Source: Limnomonas spitsbergensis
Taxonomy: Eukaryota > Chlorophyta > Chlorophyceae > Chlamydomonadales
NCBI GenBank assembly: GCA_037349105.1
Contig: JAYJMM010000097.1
Location: forward strand, 124,001-188,000
Length of the DNA: 64,000 nt
Direction: 5' to 3'
The position numbers and the translations under genes are program-made. Positions 10,413 through 20,567 of the stretch are shown one piece after another. The stretch's first letter is position 1. The number at the start of each line of letters is the position of its first letter. A model generated the notes under the pieces. The model had not been told where the DNA came from. It did not search any database and worked only from the letters and a program-made list of their open reading frames with translations.

Positions 10413-12330
10413 AAAACAACCTGGATAAAAGTAGGCAGGGTTGTGGATTGAATTTGCTCACTTTTTGTCCAAGGTTCTGGAAAAACGCCACTAGGGACCA
10501 ATCCTGGGTCGGCCTCTGGCCTATGGCTCAAGTAGATGGGCTTGCAGTCCTTGCACTCCCTGGCAGTAGGCCGTGACGTAGCAGAATCTTAGCGAAGGCA
10601 CCAAGGCTCGACTCCGTGCTCATCCCCACCGCCTGTTATCCAGGCTATGGCACACGGCTTTTGTTCCTGTCTCACCGCCCTGGCCCATTTTGGCCTAACC
10701 TGTCTCCTCCTCCTCATTTCGGTTGCACCCGCCTCCTCATCTTGCCGTTTACCTGAACTCCTGCTGCGTTCCAGCTGCCCTCTAGCTGCCCTTAAGGTCC
10801 CCCATAGCTGTTCCCCTCTGACAGTCTTGACCCTGGCCCCCCTTTTTCGCACTGCAGCGTCCAGAAAAAGAAATCTGTGGGCGGCACTTGTAACTGCATC
10901 ATCAGCTGAAGCACTGTGCTTCAATGAAGTAGCATCAGCAGCCGAGGCTCTCTGCCTTGAGATCCATGACATCGCTCCAGCGGAGCCACTCAGCGTCATG
11001 AGCTGCGTCATGAGACTCTCAGCGTCTTGAGCTGAGACACGCTGCTACTCAGCAGCATGAGCTGAGACATGTTTACAGCTACCAGACCACCTCCGCCGCA
11101 AAAAGCGCGATTGGGACCAAGCCTAGCTTGACCTGTGACCTGGCAGGTAGCTGAAGTGTGGCTGAACAGCAGCTGAGCCACGGAAAAAGAAGTGGATGAG
11201 GCACTCAGCCATTGCATCTTTCCAGCAGCAGCTGCTTTGCTAAATCGTCTGATAGCGAGGCCTGGCTTATTCCCAGCTCAGCTCCAGCTCCAGCTCAGGC
11301 GGGCATAAGGAGATTCTTCGTGGGCCATATGATAGGAATGCTTGGGACCGGGGGGGGACATTAACAGGGGGAGGTGACGCTCACGAGAGCACTCTTGAGG
11401 TGTCATGGTGAGGTAATAAGGTTTGACGGGGCACTCTGTTGCGTGCTCCTGGGGTTTGGCCTTTCCACAGGCAGTTTTAATTAGGATTCGTTTGTGATGA
11501 TGAGGGCCCTATATAGATTGTGGGGGAAGGTTTGCTAGTGGGTGGGGGAAGGGTTGGGGAAGGGTTGCTCGTGGGTGGGGGAAGGGTGGGCAAGGTTTGC
11601 TTGTGCTCGCAATTCATGTGTGATATCCTTTAGGTTATGGGGGACGGGCGCTGCCCTGAATTATTTATATGCATTATGTCTATCCATCACAGAGGATGCT
11701 GGGTCCCGTTTCTGACCTCACTTCACGCTTATATTGCGCGGCCAAAAGCATGGTACTTTATTACCACCGTGTGGCTATAAGCACGATTTCGGGCTAAAAG
11801 GTTGTCAGGGTGCATGATTTGGGGGCGGCCGAGGCTGAGGCAAACTATTGCAATGCTTCTCACTACTCGACTGTTTGAGTAACTAATTTGAGGGGCCTAT
11901 GAGGCGAAGAACTTTCTCATTAACTCCTGAATGCGAGCAAATTCCCTCATATTCTCCTCCATGCGAGCGAACATTCAGTGCCCTGTTTTTACGGTGGGTC
12001 AGCTGCTTGGACCAGTCAAGTTTACTAACAAACGATTGGATGCTCTGAGGATTTTGAATTCCGGGAATAAAGAGTTTATATTTTGAGGTTCATGTGCGAT
12101 GGCTTGGAGTGACACATGGCGTGCCAGTTTTCCCACTCGGCTCCTGTAGTACTTTTTCCATTTCCATTATTTTGGTGACGCACTACTCTGCTTCAGTTGC
12201 CATGTCACTCTTCCTGTCAAGAGATGTTTTGAGTTTTTCCCTCTTTCATGGCAGGGGGGTCCATTCCCTTACCAGATGGTAGTCATGAATCACGAAGAAA
12301 GAAACAAAAGACAGGCTGTCTTTGACAGCA
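10413..12330. other. No supported gene
   Basis: Open frames of 127 and 140 codons overlap on opposite strands at 10589-11030, with no motif or splice support. 11500-11600 is G-rich with repeated GTGGGGGAAGG. Confidence 0.4.
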
Positions 12331-12672
12331 TTAAGGGGGCGTGGATTCTGCATGCTTGGGCATGGGCGCCGCTTCCGCCTCGACTGGCTCAGTCAAATCC
12401 CACTCAGTGGACATGACCGGCATTTGGTCCCTCTCTGGTAGTGCGGTATTTAGCTCATGGTTCCTGACAGAGGAGCCGTATGCGGCCGTCTTTTTGTTTT
12501 CTGCCTCCTTGGCTTGGGCTTCTTCCCGTTTTATTGGGTTGGACCTGCAGTTTTGTGGTCGCTTTACTGGTTTGCAGTGCCTTACCCAAAACGTCTTTGA
12601 CGTTTCTATAGTTTGAGCCACTGGTTTGAGCGATCTCTCTGCCTCGCTGCTTCCTTTATCGGAGGTGGCCAT
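12331..12672 (-). CDS. Possible small single-exon protein, unknown function
   Basis: A 113-codon ATG-to-TAA frame. The product is hydrophilic and charged, with Lys/Glu-rich stretches such as KREEAQAKEAENKKTA, and looks intrinsically disordered. It has no signal peptide or membrane segment. The start has G at +4, but the surrounding sequence shows no promoter I can identify. No family recognised. It could equally be a chance frame in intergenic DNA. Confidence 0.25.
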   Translation of the reverse strand: MATSDKGSSEAERSLKPVAQTIETSKTFWVRHCKPVKRPQNCRSNPIKREEAQAKEAENKKTAAYGSSVRNHELNTALPERDQMPVMSTEWDLTEPVEAEAAPMPKHAESTPP

Positions 12673-12918
12673 GGGTTAATCAATTACGTTACTTGCCTTC
12701 CTTGGCTTCCTTTATTGGACTTATTTGACTTGATTTCCTGCCTTTGGTTAACGTGACTTCAATCCTTGGCTTCTGCTGACCTATTTCAGTGCCTTTTTAT
12801 GGCTGCAGCCCCCTGTCCTTCTGTCTAGGTAATTTGCTTTTCAAGCCCCTACCGATGTGACCTGAATAATTAATTAAGTATGTTGATTGGCGCCACTTCC
12901 TGATGCGCCAAGGCATGT

Positions 12919-13150
12919 TTATAACGGTGCATACCCGCTGGGCCCTGCTGAACGATCGGCCGCGTGGGGCTGGTAGGGAATGACTAAGCTCAATTTCAGC
13001 TATCATGCACAGACAGGACCATGGTGCAGCCATGCCAACCTCCTATGTGAGGGGTCAGGAATATGGAACCCGTCGATCTAGACAGGAGGGGAGAGAAGAT
13101 CGTGTGGCGGGTTCAATCTCTCAACCTTTGGGTATGGATGCCACATGGGC
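12919..13150 (+). repeat. Dispersed repeat family R1, near full-length copy
   Basis: About 230 bp, from AACGGTGCATACCCGCTGGG through CTATCATGCACAG and GATCTAGACAGGAGGGGAG to GCGGGTTCAATCTCTCAACC. The latter resembles a pol III B box (GGTTCRANNCC) with one mismatch. Confidence 0.85.
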
Positions 13151-14216
13151 TGCTGTGTGATATGACGAGATGTGCTACAAGGCCAATACCAGTGCATGCA
13201 TCAACGCAGTAAATGTGGGTTCGCGCTCATTAAGTTTTGCATTTTTTAAACTCAGGACTTGTATCTCACTAGGATGTGGATCTCCCCTAGCCCCGAAAGA
13301 GAAAGCCTCGAACTTCCTGAAGGTAGAAGAAGGGTAAAGAGGAGGGGAAACTTCAGGAGAGATCCCACCTAGTTTTCTAGGCGGTGCTCAATTGAACTAT
13401 TTTGCACCTACGTCCGAGGGGGGCAAAAACAACTAAAAACACCCCATCCTCGAAAAGTATGGACTTGACGAGAGCTTTCCATACCTGGTCTTAAAATGCT
13501 TTTTGGCCCAACGTTGACTGAGGTACAGAGAGCCAAACAATGAGGATTTCGTAGATTTCACAAAAAGCTTATTTTGCGAATAACATCTCAGCCCCGAGAA
13601 AACTGCATAATATAAATATCTCACTGCATAGGGTAGGGCCAGGGGCGCGTTCACGTTGGACGATATGGGCGCGATATGGCTGGTAACCGGCGACTTTTGT
13701 GTGAATATTTTCGGCCACACCTCGATGTGGACTCGATATCGAATCGATATGGACTAAATTTGACTTCGACTTGTCATATCCAAAACAGGGCTTTCCAACG
13801 ACCCCGTATGCAAGGTCAACGGTCAACGTTAAGTACCCGGTCAACACATGTCAAACAAGGAGGGGGGGGGTCCAAGGCCCTAAAATAACGTCTGTTTTTT
13901 TCTTGAAGCCGAGATACCCGCCCCAAAGTCCTTAGTTACAACTCCCATGTCAATCGGATGAGTTTTGAAGAATTAGGGGGGATGGGGTCCCTATTTATTT
14001 TTCTGCCCCCCCTCGCCTACGTTATGACGGGGGCTTATCTTCTGCACTATGGTTCATTCCCACGCCAATGTCTTGTGGTTGTGTGTTAGTTGCTTGCCCC
14101 AGGGGGGGTACAGGTTTCGCTGGCTGTCTTGGCGTATCAAGTCCATGTACCGGTTTACGGCTGAAATTGTCACCCAGAGGTTGGCGGCCGAGCTTTGAGC
14201 GGGCCCAGAGGTGAAA
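13151..14216. other. No supported gene
   Basis: Only short frames; nothing recognised in bases 13151-14216. A poly-G run lies at about 13860. Confidence 0.4.
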
Positions 14217-14440
14217 TGTTTTTGACCCGGAGGTTGAGGGATCGAACCCGCCACACGATCTTCTCTCTCCCCCCGACTAGAGCGCCGGGTTCCATGTTCC
14301 TGCCCCCTCACATAAGAGGATGGCATGGCTGCACCATGGCCCAGGCTGTGCATGGTAGCTGGAATTGAGCCTAGTCATTCCCTACCAGCCCCACGTGGCC
14401 GAGCGTTCAGCAGGGCCCAGCGGGTATGCACTGTTCTAAA
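14217..14440 (-). repeat. Dispersed repeat family R1, full-length inverted copy
   Basis: The reverse complement reads through all R1 blocks and includes GTGGCGGGTTCGATCCCTC, a perfect match to the B-box consensus GGTTCRANNCC. Confidence 0.85.
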
Positions 14441-14442
14441 TC

Positions 14443-14511
14443 AGTTTACGGGCACATGTCCCATGCATAAAATGATGTTATGTCGGACTTAAAAACTTCA
14501 CCTAGGCCCAC
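14443..14511. repeat. Half-copy of the 46.6-kb hairpin element
   Basis: CAGTTTACGGGCACATG and the following CCCATGC...GTTATGTCGGACT...AAAAACTTCACCT parallel the right arm and right flank of the inverted repeat at 46636-46725. Confidence 0.65.
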
Positions 14512-15449
14512 CATCGGTCCATTGGCAAGCGAGGCGAGGTTACCAAGTTGCACAAATGACATGCTCAAGGGCCAAGAGATAGGCAGCCCCCCGATGGTGC
14601 CGGAGGCTTCCACGAGTTGTCATGGGGCATGCACAGTGGGAATGCCCTAGCTAAAGCGGAGTATGTGGTTGATATCGCTGAGGCATACACGTTTTATGGG
14701 TTTATAATTTCTTTGACTGGCTTTTTTGTCAGCTTGTTCTTTGTCCCTTGATTTGTTTCCCCCTTTCCTTCTCATCTCGCCCCGGTCCACTCTGCATATC
14801 GTAGCTAAAATGCACATGAGGTGGAAGGGAACTCCACCATCGGACAACCATTTGTAACCTCGTCCTGTACCAGACAGCTGGGCGCCCATGTGGCATAGCT
14901 ATTTGTGGCAGGGCCCACAGGTGTAACGTCATGAACAGGAAGAAAACTAAAATATTCGAATATTGCATTGGCCGTCAACAACGGAAGCAAAACTTGTACG
15001 CCAGGGCTGACAGATGGGAGTGTGAGACACCATGCATGATTAAGAAAGAAAACGAAATGTGCTTGGTCAATGTGGTTCACTCAAGCTGCAAAAGCTTGCG
15101 CTAATCCGAAGGGACTCGTGTTCATGTATAAATTGTACGTTTTACCCTCAACAGCCACACATATGATCTTGAACAACTTAAAATAAATACACCGCTTTGC
15201 AGTCTAAATGTGGGGATTTAAGGTGGGTCCTTCGAGTGCTATCCAATGCTTATTTTGTGATGCTTTAGCATAAATTCGGCCGCATCACGGCTTTCAAGCT
15301 GCGGGGGGGGAGGGGGGGGTCTGGTGCCTCACTGCTTGGACCGCTGTCCTTAGGCCGGCAATTTTTTTTCAAACCCACCCACTGTTGGCTTTTTATCTTG
15401 ATTATAGGCTGGCGAGTCACCAATGCAGGAAATCGGCACTTGGAACGCC

Positions 15450-15613
15450 GCAAAAGAACAGTCAGATCTTTGTGGATCTGAGGATCTACCGCAAAACAAC
15501 AGTCAGATCTTCGTGGATCTGGGGATCTAGAGCAAAACAACAGTCAGATCTTCGTGGATCTGGGGATCTAGAGCAAAACAACAGTCAGATCTTTGTGGAT
15601 ATGATGATCTAGA
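15450..15613. repeat. 41-bp x4 tandem repeat rich in GATC
   Basis: Four copies begin at 15450, 15491, 15532 and 15573, with unit core AACAGTCAGATCTTCGTGGA followed by TCTGGGGATCTAG. The middle two copies are identical. Confidence 0.95.
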
Positions 15614-15692
15614 GCAAAAACACAGCCATCTTGCTTCCTTAATCCACGGATTCTACGCCTCAGGGCGTATCGTTTATTATTTATTACATCTG

Positions 15693-17195
15693 TCACATGG
15701 GGAGCTCATCATTGCTCCCCATGTCTTCAAACACAATGGGCGGATGCGGCACGCCCGCTGCACGCGCCCGCGTGGACATGCCCGCCGCTGCCGCTCGCCG
15801 CACTTCATCAAGCTCCCTCAGCAAATCCTCATGCAGCAGCAGCTGTATAGTGAGGCCGCTGCCGTCCCCCGCAACTGATGTACAAACTGCAGGATCTGCT
15901 GGGCTGCTGCGGTCCAACGCAGTGATGACAGCAGCTGAGGGGCATAACCCGGAGCTGCCTGGAGTTGCCGGTCCACCCAATGATGTGCCGCTTGGGTGGG
16001 CCTGCCGAAGTGGCGCCAGCATCTGCTCGATGTCATGAGGCAGCGTTGCGAGGCTGGCGACAACTGTCATCGGGTTTGGGACCTTAAGGAAGCTGACGAG
16101 AAGCTGACCGGGACGTCGATGCTTGGAGCTGCTGAGCGTCACCGCCAGTCCAAGAATCAGGTCGACGCTAATCGCAACCAGACCTGCGACACCCGCACCA
16201 ACGCCGAGCGCCAAGCCCGCCGCCGTGGCCAAGGACCAGAGGCGAGCGGCACAACCGATCGCGGCGGACCCGAGCTGCGCTGTTAAGGCAGCCGCCAGGC
16301 CGGACAGCTTGATAGCCGCGGCCCCGGCAGCTGCAGGCTCGAGGGCCACACATGCCGCCAGGAGTACCCGCGAGGCTGAGACAGCTGCAGCGGCCATAGC
16401 TAAGGCGATGGAGAGCAGTAACACCCAGCCGCTCCCCCCAGAAGCCTCTGACGTGGCGCCTGCAGCAGCGGGTGCGCCCCGTATCGAGCTAGGAGTAGGA
16501 GACGGCGTCTGTTGTTCCAGATGGCTGGCTGTAGCGGGGCCCTCAGGGCCAAGAGAGCAAGAAGCACCTGAAACAGACGTGTGGCTCTGTGCAGCCCCTG
16601 CAACTGCATGTCCAGGAACATCCTGAAGCACTGCCTCCTCCTCCTCTCTGCAGGCTACCCGGCAGCTCAGTATGCCACCAGATCCGTCATCCGTCTCTGA
16701 CGATGCGGGCATGCTTGCTGATGCGGCCAGCCGACTGCCACAATGCGCCCCTTTGGCCGGGGCTCTGCTCCGATTTGCCTCCCCAAGGAGGCCGGCCCAC
16801 CGCTGATGCCTCGCCTGGTGGTCCGAGCAGGCTGCGCCGACAGTGTCCGCACCTGCTGGAGCTGGCATTAGGAGAGGGTGTGCACACACAGGGTATATGC
16901 AGGGCGCTGGATGGCTGGCTGCCCTCTGATGCCTGCAAGCTGACACAGCAAGGCGGGGCGAAGCAGCAGGTGCAGCCTTGCTGCAATCAGCAGTGTAGGG
17001 CCACGAGCATGTGCCGCGCCTGCTTGGGGGTGCTGTCTCCTGGCTGCAGGATGCTAGGCTGGGAAGCAACGGCTGACAGGAGCATCGTACCGAGGAGCAA
17101 GCGGAAGTAGGCATGGCTGCGGTTGCTGCCAGAGCTTCGCAGCGCCTTTGACTTGTCTTCAAGGAAAGACCAGTAGGGGGCCTGGCGACCTGCAT
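15693..17195 (-). CDS. Putative membrane protein of unknown function, 500 aa
   Basis: A single 500-codon frame ending VFEDMGSNDELPM at TGA 15693-15695. The N-terminal half is Ala/Ser/Pro-rich and cysteine-containing. Residues roughly 255-355 form three or four Ala/Gly/Leu-rich hydrophobic segments, for example GWVLLLSIALAMAAAA and LGVGAGVAGLVAISVDLILG, so it is probably an integral membrane protein. The C-terminal 120 residues are soluble, with a probable helix LLLHEDLLRELDEVRRAAAA. The start is uncertain: an upstream exon could join near 17195. TGTAA, a polyadenylation signal in many green algae, lies about 10 bases past the stop. No family recognised. Confidence 0.5.
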   Translation of the reverse strand: MQVARPPTGLSLKTSQRRCEALAATAAMPTSACSSVRCSCQPLLPSLASCSQETAPPSRRGTCSWPYTADCSKAAPAASPRLAVSACRHQRAASHPAPCIYPVCAHPLLMPAPAGADTVGAACSDHQARHQRWAGLLGEANRSRAPAKGAHCGSRLAASASMPASSETDDGSGGILSCRVACREEEEAVLQDVPGHAVAGAAQSHTSVSGASCSLGPEGPATASHLEQQTPSPTPSSIRGAPAAAGATSEASGGSGWVLLLSIALAMAAAAVSASRVLLAACVALEPAAAGAAAIKLSGLAAALTAQLGSAAIGCAARLWSLATAAGLALGVGAGVAGLVAISVDLILGLAVTLSSSKHRRPGQLLVSFLKVPNPMTVVASLATLPHDIEQMLAPLRQAHPSGTSLGGPATPGSSGLCPSAAVITALDRSSPADPAVCTSVAGDGSGLTIQLLLHEDLLRELDEVRRAAAAGMSTRARAAGVPHPPIVFEDMGSNDELPM

Positions 17196-19197
17196 CTGTG
17201 CAAAGGACGTAGAAAGGCAAGAATTTCTGAGCTAGGCGGCAAGGCATCATGATAGGGCAACCAAACATCAAGGGTGGCTGTTAGCTCGGAATCATTAACC
17301 GCAATTGCAAACAACGTTTTCATGGCGGTTTTTGAAGGTGCAACTGAAAGGGGTGTAAAAGGTGTTTCGGCTGACATTTCACTAATGAACCTGATTTATC
17401 GGTGTACAAGCCGCAACCCTTGGCCTGAACTATGTCAACGCATATCGGGCTACTGCTTTTGAATGCAAGGTGAGAATAGCAAGTACCGTATACGCTCTTT
17501 GCCTCCGCACGAAATTTATGTTGTTTCGCCGTCGCGCATTATGATGAAAACCCCAACTTATGCGGAAAACACCACTTTTGGGACGTCAAAAAAAGTTCTC
17601 CAGTGAAGCGCGCTTTAGAGAGAAACTAAACTTATTTCTCGTTCGCGGAGGCAAAACAGTCTACGGTAGAGCTACAATGGATGGCAGCAGAGTTTTTGTG
17701 TTCAAGGGGGTTGGCAAGAGCTGTGCTGCCACGAGGACAGCTCGCACCAATACTCTGACAGGATGGTAGGTTGGGTTTAATTGCCAACGAAACAGCGAAT
17801 TTTCACAATCAGGGAGGGAGGGAGGGGCGAGGAATGGATATAAAGGCGGGGGGGAGGGGGGGGGGAGTGAAGGACGGAGGGACGGATCATTTTACCGTCA
17901 CTTCCTCCTACATACAGCACCCTCTCCCTCCTCCTGTCTTGTCGGAAATCAAGCACAGGCTCATCAGCTCATGTGTGTGGGTGGGCTGGTGGATGATGGA
18001 TGGGCCAGGTGAGACCTGCTGCAGCCATGGGGGAGCCTTGTGGCAGGCTTAGTAGCTACAGTATCGCACTTGGTATCGTGTATTAACTGCTTCTGGTACC
18101 CTAAGTATTTTGTGTTCCCGTAATCACGTCTACCGGAACTTGAGGGTTCTGCATTATCGCCAGATTTCATGGGTGGCAGTGCAGATCCTAAAGACAGCAT
18201 CACTACTAAATGGCTGCAGATTTAGTGATTTACGAGAGGGTACACTCGGATGCATGGGTATAGGACCCTGGTGATGGGGTCTTCGTCTCTTGGACCGGCA
18301 TAAGATCTAGGAGGGTGTAAGGGGGCAGTTTGAAATCAGTAAATCATTGCAGGTGCCTCATCAGCTTCACACGGATGTATTTATGCTGATGAAGACTCAC
18401 TGCTTGGCCGATAGGTGCGCTTTGATTTCCGGTGCGCCTGTCCAGCCAGGAGCCGTTCGTGCAGGATTTGAATATCGTCCCTGCGAATGAGGGATGACGT
18501 GACAAGAAGACAGGAAGGCGTCAGCGGGCGTTCACTTTCTTCGTTTTAGCCGCATGACTGAGGCGTGCCTCCTATTCGCCTGCTGCCTTGTCACTCGGAA
18601 GGCCCAACCCCTGCCCCCTGCAGAGTACCCGTCGCTCACCCCCTGATTTTGCCACGTCATGGCAATGTGGGCGAGGCCGTAGGCCGTGCGTGCGAGCGAG
18701 TCAAAGTATTACCTCAGCGCAGCCTGCTTATGAGCACGTGATTTCGTCTCCAGGTGTCGCGGTCGTGAGGACAGACGCAGCTTGTCGACGTGGAGGGGGA
18801 TCCTAGCTAGCTTCGCCCGGGCTTTACGTAGTCGTAGGCACCCGAGTCGTAGGGCTGGAATCTGGCGGAAGAAGTTGCACAGCCTCTGCAAAAAATGTGC
18901 AAACAAGTCCTAGATCACTTTTGTTTTTGACGTGGCCTGAAAGATAAACAGAAGAAGCTAAATACGGGGCATTGAAGTATGAACGACAGGGCCACAGGCC
19001 TCTAGGGGGGGACACCAGACAGCTGGGGCGTCCGGAGTTGGCAACGGTCTTCTGATATGTACTGCTAGTAATGTAGTAAGCATAGAAGAATAACTGAAGA
19101 TGGACTATGAAGAGAACTGGGCAGGGTAGACATCGGCTTGACAACAGGGCAGCGGCAGGCGGGCAGAGGGCGCATGCCAACATGGAACAACTTCACC
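17196..19197. other. No supported gene
   Basis: Contains a G-rich low-complexity tract at 17815-17875. Short frames near 17377-17159 (-) could be a leader exon of the membrane protein, but no splice fit was established. Confidence 0.35.
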
Positions 19198-19390
19198 GTA
19201 ACTCGGCCGCGTGGGGCTGGTAGGGAATGACTGAGCTCAATTACATCTACCATACACAGCCAGGACCATGGTGCAGCCATGCCACCCCCCTATGTCAATG
19301 ACATTACACCTCTGGGCCTCCTATGTGAGGGGTCAGGAACGTGGAACCTGGAAATCTAGATGGGGGGAGAGAGAGGATCGCCAAAGTACA
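19198..19390 (+). repeat. Dispersed repeat family R1, rearranged copy
   Basis: The CGGCCGCGTGGGGCTGGTAG block and CAGGACCATGGTGCAGCCAT are present. A duplicated TATGTNANNGG segment then interrupts the second half; the B-box part is missing. Confidence 0.7.
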
Positions 19391-19799
19391 GCAAGTTAAC
19401 GGCGGTACGCCCTCACGTTACACCTCTGGGCCATGCAGTTAAGTTTTTGTGAAGTTTTTACAGTCCAACGGGGCATCACATTTGCACGGGGCATCACACT
19501 TGCTGAAATTAAGCTTGGCCATGGCCAAAGCAGTTAAGTACAGCACGTGCTCAGCTGAAATGGATGTCCATAAGCCACTGCTCCTTCAGTCGACAAGCCA
19601 ACGCTTGCATACCAAAATGCAGACGGCAATCAGGGGCATGCTAATGTATCATTCAGTGCATGCATACCCGACCCCTTCGGGTGGCTGCAGGGTTTATGGC
19701 GCGACACCTCTGGGCCATACTGAAATGAAGCTCGGCCACGTCGGCAAACAAAATACGCTAGGAATGTCAAGGGAGATGGCACAAGAGGAAAAAAATGAT

Positions 19800-19895
19800 G
19801 GCAAATTCAAGTTGGGTGGCTGCAGGGTAGCAACCACTGGGCGGATGGGGACCAAACAATGACCCGGCCAACGGTCAGTGGCCCAGGCGGCAGGG
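19800..19895 (+). repeat. Dispersed repeat family R2, copy
   Basis: Contains the family block GGGTAGCAACCACTGGGCGG followed by ATGGGGACCAAACAATGACC, as in other R2 copies near 8083-8180, 32085-32160 and 62255-62350. Confidence 0.6.
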
Positions 19896-19918
19896 ATTTT
19901 TGCACTAGGACCCCATGG

Positions 19919-20103
19919 CAGTGCTTTGCGATTGCGCCGTAATTCAAAGACGTGTGAGTAATTACGGTCTGTCACTGGTAAATGTGGAATTTGGTAAATG
20001 TGGCAGAATTTGGTAAATGTGGCTGAATTTGCCTTGAATTACAGTGACCGGAACTCAGGTAAGCAATTCAGCCACCAGAGGGCCCGTAATTGGCACAGCC
20101 CTG
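19919..20103. mobile_element. hAT-like MITE, copy 1 (185 bp)
   Basis: The ends are CAGTGCTTTGCG and, reverse-complemented, CAGGGCTGTGCC, giving imperfect terminal inverted repeats that start CAG.G as in hAT elements. It is flanked by a perfect 8-bp direct repeat CCCCATGG (19911-19918 and 20104-20111). It holds an internal triple repeat of AATTTGGTAAATGTGG and has no coding capacity. Confidence 0.85.
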
Positions 20104-20567
20104 CCCCATGGCCATGGGCCGCGATATACTGATATAGCTTCACTGTAGTTATATCCCCCTTATAAACACAGTACTGGTAGTAGGATCATCATGATCCGAC
20201 TGGGGCTGTTCCCGTTTGGGTGATTCTGCCGGCCCATTGAAAGCAAACCAGTGCCTGGACCTTGCCCAAGTCCCTCCCCGCGATACCAGTACATCATCCG
20301 AGCCCTCCGCTTCTTGGCCTGATTCATGTGCCAAAGAACTGAACAGCACTCAGGGCTGCATGGCTGCATGGATGGGCCACGGGTCCATGCGCCACAGCAG
20401 CTCTGCACCACCCGCATGGCTGCATGCTTGGATGGGTCAATGACTCCAAGCGCCATGAGTCTGCACCGTGCTCAGCACCTTACTCTCGGAAACGCCTAAA
20501 AAAGGCGTTCCCGATCGCATCATGAGTGATGAGTCCTCTTGTCCTACGGCGATGAGTGCTTGCGCCT

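Noticed and set aside
10589..11030. Overlapping 140-aa and 127-aa frames
   Set aside because: No motif, no splice or codon support, open on both strands at once as expected for GC-rich non-coding DNA.
19449..19862. 137-aa plus-strand frame
   Set aside because: It is composed largely of dispersed-repeat sequence.
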